Shown here in pieces: positions 12,733 to 21,075 of a DNA stretch of 64,000 bases. Every line of letters begins with the position of its first letter. Position 1 is the first letter of the stretch. The stretch covers positions 3,514,716 to 3,578,715 of the forward strand of contig CP053163.1 in the NCBI GenBank assembly GCA_014607495.2. Reading direction: 5' to 3'. The notes under the pieces are model-generated. The model was not told where the DNA came from and searched no databases. It saw only the letters and a program-made list of their open reading frames with translations. Made by a program: the position numbers and the translations under genes. Source of the DNA: Carposina sasakii (taxonomy: Eukaryota > Arthropoda > Insecta > Lepidoptera > Carposinidae).

Positions 12733-13617
12733 AAATTCGGTTAGTGGACTAGTTAGTACCTATTATTGCATTATGTTTGGTCGAATTTAGTGATGTTATG
12801 TTCTTGTTTCATAGGACAATGCTTGCAAGGACCGTATTCACGTGGTCACCTGTATCTCCCACACTTTACCACCAGTATTCTAATGAGATATTGCCAAAGA
12901 GGATTGTGACGGTTCAACTTACAGTGGGCGATATCACTCGAATTTCACGTCTATTTGCTTAGTTGACATCACAGCAAATAGTCGAGATCTTAAACGATGT
13001 GTTTGTATATTATTATTTTGTTATCACTTGAGAAGATTTCTAAAGATTTAAATATATTTTAAGATAAACCTTACCCTAATTGGTGCACTATTTTATATGC
13101 CCACTGGAATATCAATAAATGCCCATGCTTAGCTGGTAACATACTTTTCATATTTCAAAAAAATCTTTTACTTATTAAGTTTGGCAGAGTTTAACTGAAA
13201 TATCTTACGTCCTTAGCTCTGCCTATTAAAAATAAAGCTAAAAAAGACTTACCTAAAATGTGGCAAATATCACATGTAAATGACCGATATTACCCGCACT
13301 TACCTACTTGCATTCAAGCGAAAATGAACCGTATAACCAAGCGGGGACTAAAAATCTCTAACCTTTCAACTAAAAACACAAATCTACGAAACTCTCAAGC
13401 AGCTTTTATCTGTGTTCAAGCAGTTCCTATTTCAAAAAGATTAGCAATCTGAAAACGTAACTTTGCGGCGCGTTCAGTTTGTAATAGTCTAAGAGATGAC
13501 GGCTCTTTCATAACCATTGTTACAAGCAAGGTATTTGTTAGGTATCTATACGTATACAGTATATGGATACGAGTATAGGCTCTCTTCTGGATAAAATTCA
13601 ACTGTCGCGGTCTTAGG
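12733..13617. other. No recognised gene
   Basis: AT-rich. At 12796-12813 a pyrimidine-rich tract ends in 'tttcatag' and is followed by a frame open to a stop near 12961, which could be a terminal exon or a non-coding exon on the plus strand. I do not recognise a product and rate this as weak. Confidence 0.35.
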
Positions 13618-14759
13618 TAGGGGAAGGTGGGGGAAACGCGAACGCGGGGTAATGCCGAATTCAGTGGTTCTAATATGTTAGACAGAGATAGCCATATTTT
13701 ACTTGCCGCCATTTTGGCGATTATGACACCGCTAGTGCCACTCAACAACACGGGAGACGCGACCGCACGTACTTGTCAAGGTATGTAATTTTCAATATTT
13801 TGTATGTTTTTGATGTAATTTTTTGGTAAACTTAAGTTAGTGTAACTTTATTTCTATTTACAATAGTAATTTAGCATTTACATAGTGGAATAATCACATA
13901 TTGATCAGATAAATGACAATGACGCAATTGGCAAAAGAAATATAACCTAATTTGTTATTTGCTATTTTATTGTTTTCGATCTCGTGGGGTAAAGGCGAAC
14001 ACTCCATGTCGGGCAATCTCGAACGTTCGGTATTACCCCACTCCCTTTTGTTGGTTTCCCGTTAAACATTTTATTATTATTGTTTCAGATACCTCGTACT
14101 TACAAAAGAAAGACCGAACTAAAGTACAGTTTAGAAGATCTCAAAAAGGCTATAGATGATGTTAAAACCAAAAAACTCACTCTCGGCAAAGCAGCAGAAA
14201 CTTATAATGTTCCCAAAACAACAATTTTTGACTACCTAAAGAAAAAAGTGATAAAACTGCCTAGGTCTGGACGAAAACCTTTGTTTACAGATGATCAAGA
14301 AACGCAACTTGTCGATTACATTATAAAATGCAGTAAACTCTATTATGGCTTAACCATAAAGAAAATCCGCCAAATCGCGTACCAGTATGCCGAGAAAAAC
14401 AAACTTCCGCACAATTTCGACCGAGTGAAACAGCTAGCCGGTAAAGACTGGTACTATAATTTCATGAAAAGACATCGCAACATATCTCCGAGAACACCCG
14501 AGGCGACTTCACTGAATCGTATTATGATAATTAAATATTTTATGATAATTTGAAGGCCATACAAAACAAACATCATATTCAACCTGATAAAATCTTTAAC
14601 GTTGATGAGACAGGTATATCAACAGTCCAAAGAAATCAGAGAATAGTGGCAGTAAAAGGTCAGAAACAAGTTGGTAAGGCAACGAGTGCTGAAAGGGGGT
14701 CTACTACAACAGTTGTTTGTGCATTTAGTGCAGGTGGCCAATACATTCCTCCTTTTTTA

Positions 14760-15853
14760 CAAGCTTTTATTTAACTTGCAATGTATATTTGTTCGGGTGA
14801 AATCTTACAACTCAATTTTAAGGCACTTGCTCTCAACCGATTGGGCTGAAATTTGGTGAGCACGTTCAGTTCAGATGACAATGCATGATTAACAGTGTGA
14901 CGTCATTCTAAATCCAACATGGCGGCATACCCACAATGGCGGACCAATTATTTTTAATGCATTCCTACAATATGGGTATCAAATTAAAGGGCTAGCTGAG
15001 AGTAACTCGAAAAAAATGTGACGTCACTCTTAATCCAATATGGCGGACTTCTAAAACTTGAAAATCTATTTTGAAACAGATATTTTTAAGCAATTGAGTA
15101 GGGTGAAGTCATTAGAAGGGCTCCTCATTGAAGAGCTGGACTGTTCAAAATTAACTGGCAAACGACCTTGCAATAATGATGCGTTGAATGAGATGAACAG
15201 ACTTAGGAACTTACCAGGTGAAAACTAAAAAGTATAAAATAAAATTTAGGTAAAAAAACCTTTTTAAAAACAAGCTTTTATTTAAATGCGCTGAAAAGAA
15301 AAAATAAACTTTTACACTAAAACTTTTACTGTTAATTTATAACGTCATTTCAAATTTAACACATTTGACACAATTTATATGTTATAAAAGCTTGTCGCGA
15401 CATTTAAGTACTCCTATTTACTTTCTTAGTTTTAAATTATTAATAAGTCAAGGTAAGGCCGTGCCGAGGACTGAGTGGCATGATGACATGATGTCGTGAA
15501 CATACCACCTCGGGGCACCGGGGCGAACCCTGTTGTATATTACTCTCTTACTCTTCTACACGAAGCTCTGGAAGGGTCGACGGATATTTCTTCGATATGC
15601 GTGGGAACAATATGGGAAAATCTGAAACATCAACACAAAGATGCTGCCTAATAAACATTTAAAAGTAAGAACGTAAATACGAGTACTTAAATGTCGCGAC
15701 AAGCTTTTATAACATATAAATTGTGTCAAATGTGTTAAATTTGAAATGACGTTATAAATTAACAGTAAAAGTTTTAGTGTAAAAGTTTATTTTTTCTTTT
15801 CAGCGCATTTAAATAAAAGCTTGTTTTTAAAAAGGTTTTTTTACCTAAATTTT
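14760..15853. mobile_element. Composite insertion inside the pogo-like transposon
   Basis: This segment separates the 'YIPPF' and 'IFKRKRM' parts of the transposase and is bounded by a T-rich run plus A on both sides (TTTTTTA-like, possible target duplication). 'ACAAGCTTTTATTTAA' occurs at 14759 and 15270, and inverted at 15809-15824. The left half (to 15240) has two copies of a motif 'gtgacgtcac/attctaaatccaacatggcgg'. The right half (15241-15853) is a long fold-back. Two short frames with coding character lie inside (15055-15228 and 15487-15651). It may be one element or two nested ones. Confidence 0.7.
15241..15853. repeat. Fold-back element, 173-bp inverted arms
   Basis: 15241-15413 is, as far as I can read, the exact reverse complement of 15681-15853. 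The arms enclose a 267-bp centre. Identical arms imply recent origin or gene conversion. A transcript through it would form a long hairpin. Confidence 0.85.
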
Positions 15854-16934
15854 TTTATTTTTAAAAGAAAAAGGATGAATCCACAATTACTGAAGGGCAG
15901 TAACCCAAATATGGTTGGAGCTGTATCAGACTCTGGATGGATAAACGAAAACCTATTTGTGGATTGGCTACACCACTTTATTTTATATGCAAAGCCTTCA
16001 AAGGAAGAACCTGTTTTACTTATTTTAGATAACCACGAGAGTCATATTAGTCTTGATGCATTCTCACTCTGCAGAGATCGTGGAATTATTATGCTAACTC
16101 TGCCACCACATACCTCACACAGACTCCAACCCTTGGACTTGACATATTTTGGCCCTATCAAGACTGCATCAATCAAGAATGTGAGAATCACATGGCAGAG
16201 CGATTTGGACAACCCATTACACAATACGACGTAGTCGGATTGTTTACAAACGCTTTTAACCGTTGCAGTAACCTAGAAAAAGCTGCAAGTGGATTTAGAG
16301 CTGCAGGAATTTATCTCTTGCGTCCCGTTGAGATAGATTCAATTCAGTCATATACCGCACAAGAAACCAAACATCCAATACAAAACATTCCTATGAGCAC
16401 CCAACCTTCAAATAACCAAGCAATTGATGTTCAACAAGCTCCTGATACTCACAATCATGACGATGTAACCGCAGCAGCTCAAGATCATCGTGTTGAAGTC
16501 CACGATATCTCAGCTTCCGATACAGGTCCTGTTAATTTAGAAAGCGATGATGCAAGTAAGCATGCAGTTTCCCTATCAGAGATCGTTGAATTGCCTATTA
16601 TTTCTCCAAAAATATCAAAACGCAATATTAGGAAGAAAAAATCGACTATTCTTACTAGCACACCTATAAAAGTTCAGTTAGAGGAAAAAGAAAACAGAAA
16701 AATAGCTAAAGTAGAAAAAATCAAGAAAAAAACGGAAAAAAATTCAAAAAAAGGAACCCAAATAAAAAGACTGAAATGTAGTAAGAAGAAACTTTCAAAC
16801 AATGAGATTAAAAGAGTATTAAATAATTTCAACAATATAGTACACTTTAGTGACTCTAGTCAAAATACGAAAGAAAAAGAAAAAAACGAAAAGGAAAATG
16901 AAGACTATTTTTGTCTCATTTGTAGAGATAAATA

Positions 16935-17763
16935 CAGTCAAACCTGGATAAGCGAGAGTTCAAGGGAGCACAATCTCATTCTCGCTTATAGAGGTTTCTC
17001 ACTAACCCGAGTTTCTCGCTAATGCAGGTACATGGGTAGCGTTTCTCTCTTATAGAGGTACGCAGCAATAACAAGTTACAGTAAGTACGATTGTAGTAAA
17101 TATGTAATATGATAAAATTATGTGCATAATATGCACAACATATATTATGTACGTGTATACATATATATTTTTAATAATATGTATATGTTATGTACATTAG
17201 ATTTCGACATCAAAGTACTTTATAAGGGTAGGTATCAAGATGCTTACGAAAACAAAACAAAAATTCATGCACTAATGTAAATTTATTTTATTTAGAACTT
17301 ATGTGTTTACACTTAAAAAAAATAATTAGCACCACTTCATGTAATAAATTTCCAAAAAAAGCAATCAAATTCTTTTCTTTGTTCGCCTAATATTGAACAG
17401 GTACAATATTGACGAGAAAACAATAAAAAAACAATGGTAGAAAGTTCCACGAAAGTTAAGAATGAGTCATAAAATAGCAGATGTTAAATTTATTTTGTCA
17501 TTTGTTATTGTATGAACCTATGTATTTTTTGTACCAATAGTTCCTCCTAAATAATAAATAAAGCTCATCTCTCGCTTATAGAGGTATAGATAAGTAGCAG
17601 TCTCACTTACGGAGGTCCATGAGGGAAAAACGACTCTCTCTTACAGAGGTTTCTGTTTCTCGCTAATAGAGGTTTTGGGAGCTTAAAATGACGGGTCCTG
17701 GCTATTACTCTCACTTATGGAGTTTTCTCACTTATCCAGTTCTCACTTACCCAGGTTTGACTG
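16935..17763. mobile_element. TA-flanked MITE with repeated subterminal motif
   Basis: Begins 'CAGTCAAACCTGGATAAGCG' and ends 'tacccaggtttgactg', the inverted version of the same tip; TA is present on both sides (16933-16934, 17764-17765). Near both ends a degenerate unit of the type 'ctcgcttatagaggt' is repeated several times (around 16980, 17050, 17570, 17600, 17640, 17665, 17710). The centre (17060-17560) is AT-rich without coding capacity. Tip sequence CAG and TA target fit a Tigger/pogo-type non-autonomous element, sitting inside a different pogo-like element. Confidence 0.85.
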
Positions 17764-18129
17764 TATATAGATCCCCCCAATGAAGACTGGATCATGTGCT
17801 ACGTATGCCAAAAATGGGCTCACGAAGATTACTGACGGACAGTCAACGTCGTTAGGTTTCAAATGTGATCTCTGTCGTTAATTTTAGTTCGTAATTACCC
17901 CACTTGGTGTTCGTATTTACCCGACGTATGTTGGGTAAAGCCGAATACTAAGGATATAGTTTTTATTTAATAATATGAAAATTTATTTGAAAAATATGAA
18001 TGTTGATTAGTGTCTAACGTAGACAGATAAGTAAACTTTAAAATTAAAGAAATTAAGAAACTCTGTGATCAAATTCCACTGTTTTATTTAAGTTTTCCCT
18101 TAGGTGTTCGCATTTCCCCCACTTTCCCC

Positions 18130-18265
18130 TACATTACATACTTGCTTACTTAATTTACTTAATTTAGCTGTATGTCACTATATTGTTGTTATTACTGCCT
18201 TAATGTAGTTGTTGGTCTTCCTAATACCAAATAAATAAATAAATAAATAAAAATAAATAATTTTT
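18130..18265 (+). repeat. LINE 3' end with (AAAT)n tail
   Basis: 'ggtcttcctaataccaaata' followed by repeated 'aaat' units to about 18262. A simple-repeat tail after a short conserved block is typical of LINE 3' ends; the pogo-like transposon abuts it. Class not certain. Confidence 0.4.
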
Positions 18266-18399
18266 CTTTTTCAAGATTGAAAATGTACTCTATGTAGAAA
18301 TACAAAGTTTGTCGGAAAAATATATTTTCTTCGTTTAATAGACTCCTTCTGACCTAGTACCTAGTCTTTTTTTAAAAGTTCTTACCAAATTAACCACTT

Positions 18400-18510
18400 A
18401 ACAGTCGACAACTTGTCACTGATCATTAACACGAACGTGGATGTGAGATCTGCTTTATGATCCTGCAGTTATGGCTACCTCATTTCGGGAACACAGCCGT
18501 GTGTATTGTA
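18400..18510 (+). repeat. Dispersed repeat family B copy
   Basis: 'cgacaacttgtcactgatca ... tatgatcctgcagttatggc ... cgggaacacagccgtgtgta' repeats the 3' blocks of the family also seen at 27.86 and 31.2 kb. Confidence 0.6.
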
Positions 18511-18763
18511 TGTAATTTATTAATTTGAAGCACCTTACATGTATATCATTGGTCAAGCATCTATTGTATATCACTGCTAAATACCTATAAAACCAGCTTT
18601 GGTGACCAAAAAATGCATCTACCTCTTGGTCTATAGATAACTCAGTTTTTCACGCGACATCTGCTCTGAAAGGGTTCCGTCTCGATGCCTCCCCAAGGAC
18701 CTTATTACATTCCTTTAATTGCGAACACACCTCAATTAGGGACTATTTGCGTACCTCACTTAC

Positions 18764-18968
18764 CACCTTGTCGCAGTAGCGTAGCGAACGGAATATAGTC
18801 TGGAGTGCGCAAGTTGAGTGGAGTTTTAGTGAGACAAAGGTTTATGTGGAAAATCTCGGATTTCGAGGCAAATAGTGGGTCGGTTGTTTGAACAAGTTTA
18901 AATATCGCGTTTTCATCGTTGTCGGGTTGTTTTAGATGAATTTTTCTTCGTTGATAACGTCTTGGAGT
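18764..18968 (-). CDS. Candidate internal coding exon, unknown protein
   Basis: Read on the minus strand, a pyrimidine-rich tract ending 'cttaatttacag' at 18969 is followed by 205 nt open in one frame and then 'caaggtg|gtaagtgagg', a strong 5' splice site (an alternative donor lies 3 nt earlier). The frame codes for about 68 residues beginning TPRRYQRRKIHLKQPD and ending FATLLRQG, basic at the start and without a domain I recognise. Codon use and the matching splice sites at both ends make this more convincing than the other short frames. The partner exons are not identified; the membrane-protein gene at 21.1-23.5 kb is on the same strand but has its own stop codon, so this exon should belong to a different gene. 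Confidence 0.45.
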
Positions 18969-19905
18969 CTGTAAATTAAGAAAAACTTTCAAAAAGTTTT
19001 GACTACGATAAAACTGCGAAAAAGTTTCAGAAGTGATATCTCTTGAAAGTTTTTGGTATGATACTTAAGAACAGGGTTTTCCAGTGTTATTATGGCAATC
19101 TAAAGTCACTAAACAATTTCGTGACGTAACTGGCTATCATTTAAGAAGGTCGACAAGGGTGATCACACCGCAATAAATACCTAGTCGGACAGTCCCAAAT
19201 TGGCCCAATGTTGTGGGTTTACTGGGATTAAGGGCCGTTGTACACGATAATCCGCGATTGACACAGGATTGTGGGACTAATCACCCCGTGAACTTATTTA
19301 TGGTCACTCTATTTGGGACAGTTTGAGCATCTGTTACGCGAATTAAGGGAAGATGAGGGTAGCCATTAATTTAATAGATTTGTATATTTCTTCCCCTAAT
19401 TCTAGGTATTAGTCAACGGAGTGATTTCTCCTTTAATTTACTAGAAATATATAGCTAACTCTACCTAGCCAGCTCTATCATTGAGTAGTCCTTTTATTTT
19501 AGAAGATTTGGGACAATTTGGAAGTGATGTAATTTAAAAAGGGCTTACATATTTAAAATTACACATACACGAAAAGCAAATAGACAGATAGATAGGTAGA
19601 ATTTTGTACACAAGCGAACTTAATGCTACATAGCATTCTCTACCAACATATATTATGCTACTTTCTCCTTGTTTGAAGTAGGTAAATTATTTTTTTACCG
19701 CTTTAAAACCTACAGCGAAACGAAACGCATGCTAATCTTTATTTACGACTGCCACAAATCATCTGAACGCAGCTCCGTTCAAAAGTCCGTTCAATTTGCT
19801 AAGTGGCAGTGGACTAGGTAATGACAGATTAGTGTACTGGCAACACCACCTGAGGTAGCGGGGTCATAGTACAAGGAGAATGTTAATAGTAGAACGTTTT
19901 GTATA
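18969..19905. other. No recognised feature
   Basis: If the exon at 18764-18968 is real, the part just beyond 18969 is intron. Otherwise anonymous sequence; a diverged repeated phrase 'tttgggaca' occurs around 19190, 19310 and 19507. Confidence 0.4.
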
Positions 19906-20234
19906 TACAGGTGATTTTTGGTCGTCAACGTTCCCGAAAACTATGGAATCTCCTCATCATTACTTACGATCATTTTTCCCCATGGAAGCATACCTGGGAA
20001 GTGTCTGGTTTCCAAAATATTAAGTTTGGACCCTAAGTTGAGTAAATAGACTGCGTTTTTCTGCGTAAATACACATTGACGCGTGTAGCAAGATGTTTTC
20101 ACTACAAATTATTAATATCTGTCTATGAAAAAACTAGCATAGACACTGGACAATATAAATTCCGTCGATCAAGTAATTAAAAAAAAAAATTACATCTTTT
20201 CCCAACATTTTTTTTGGCATAAACTTACTTTCTA
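19906..20234 (+). mobile_element. Family C MITE, 3'-truncated
   Basis: Starts 'tacaggtgatttttggtcgt' and follows the family to 'tttggcataaacttactttc', where similarity stops, so the right end with CCCTGTA is missing. A short insertion 'ttac' and 'gtttggac' differ from the other copies. Confidence 0.85.
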
Positions 20235-20747
20235 TGAAACAAACAACATAGGCTTGTGCCTGTGACCCAAAGTAACAATGTATTTTATTTATCTCAAAAT
20301 AGGTAACTTTATATCTGGCTCTCTGTCAGGATGTATGAGCAATCTCTGCTTATCGCCCTTGAACTGTGAATCGGACAGGATCGATCTACTATTCTCCTAG
20401 GACTATACCCGGGTATTGCTATAACTCAGTGGCGGGGCAGAGCCCGGGTATAACTCAAATGGATCGGACCCAATAAATCCGTCAGTGATTAGTGCAGGGT
20501 GGACCAATAAATGTGCCGGTTATCCTGTACACATAATCCGGCATATGTTTATTTGATGAACATATTCATAGATACAAAGGACGGAAACATAGGCAAGTGC
20601 ACGCTATTGAATTATTAATATTATCTGAAACAGAGATGCAGTTTAGGTAATGCTGATTGAGAATGTATTTAGTAGGTGTAGGGCATATAGACATTCTGCG
20701 CCTAAGTTCACCTTTGCATTTGAGTACATATAGGTACATACAATCGG

Positions 20748-20873
20748 TCACCAACCCACCTGCCCAGCGTGGTGACTATGAGCAAAACCCCCCTGTGGCA
20801 GTAGCCTTGTGGCGTGCCCTGGGGGAGGCCTACGTCCAGCAGTGGACTGCAATAGGCCGAAGAAGAAGAAGGT
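20748..20873 (+). mobile_element. RTE-type LINE 3' end (dead)
   Basis: The sequence codes on the plus strand for WRALGEAYVQQWTAIG and is followed by a GAA-rich tail. 'EAYVQQW' is the C-terminal signature of reverse transcriptases of RTE-like LINEs in Lepidoptera. 5' truncated to about 125 bp. Related pieces are at 28620, 43735 and 61459 (plus) and 43470 (minus). Confidence 0.75.
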
Positions 20874-21075
20874 ACATACAAACGTGTGGCCTAAGCTTTA
20901 TACTTGCGTGATACACATTGACAGTGTAAAAATGTGACTCGGCCTTTAAATGGGACCACAATTAAAGTATTTTTCTTCTGGGAAATCAATAAAATACACT
21001 AAAAAACTGCAAGTATATTTTTAATGTCGATATAAAACAAAATTAAACTAAAATAATATCCATAAGTTAAAATTA

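Larger units (their letters stand above)
14088..17825 (+). pseudogene. pogo/Tigger-type DDE transposase, broken
   Basis: Three separated blocks of one transposase. Block 1 (14088-14535) starts PRTYKRKT and carries a helix-turn-helix psq-like domain and a CENP-B-like second DNA-binding region ('RSGRKPLF', 'DWYYNFMKRH'). The usual initiator Met codon before PRTYKRKT reads ATA. Block 2 (14536-14760) begins in a shifted frame with FYDNL and has 'FNVDETGI', which contains the first catalytic Asp, and 'QYIPPF'. Block 3 (about 15855 onward) has 'IFKRKRM', 'LLILDNHESH' with the second catalytic Asp, and 'PPHTSHRLQPLD'. The frame then shifts again near 16160 and continues with 'QECENHMAERFG' and a lysine-rich tail. 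The last part codes for a cysteine pair 'CLIC' (about 16914) and, after the second insertion, 'CYVCQKWAHED' (about 17789-17825), typical of the C-terminal zinc motif of these proteins. Cannot make an active enzyme. Confidence 0.9.
13620..18129 (+). mobile_element. pogo/Tigger-like DNA transposon with nested insertions
   Basis: The left tip 'GGGGAAGGTGGGGGAAACGC' (13620) is matched in inverted orientation by the right tip that ends 'catttcccccactttcccc' at 18129 (one or two mismatches). Both tips are flanked by TA (13618-13619 and 18130-18131), the target duplication of the Tc1/mariner/pogo superfamily. Subterminal motifs of the type GGGTAAxGCCGAA recur at 13647, 13987, about 14023-14040 (inverted), 17892-17925 (inverted) and 17934-17946, and are good candidates for transposase binding sites. 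The interior codes for a DDE transposase with a psq-type N-terminus, broken by frameshifts and two insertions (14760-15853 and 16935-17763). Original length without insertions would be about 2.6 kb, within the usual range. Confidence 0.9.
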
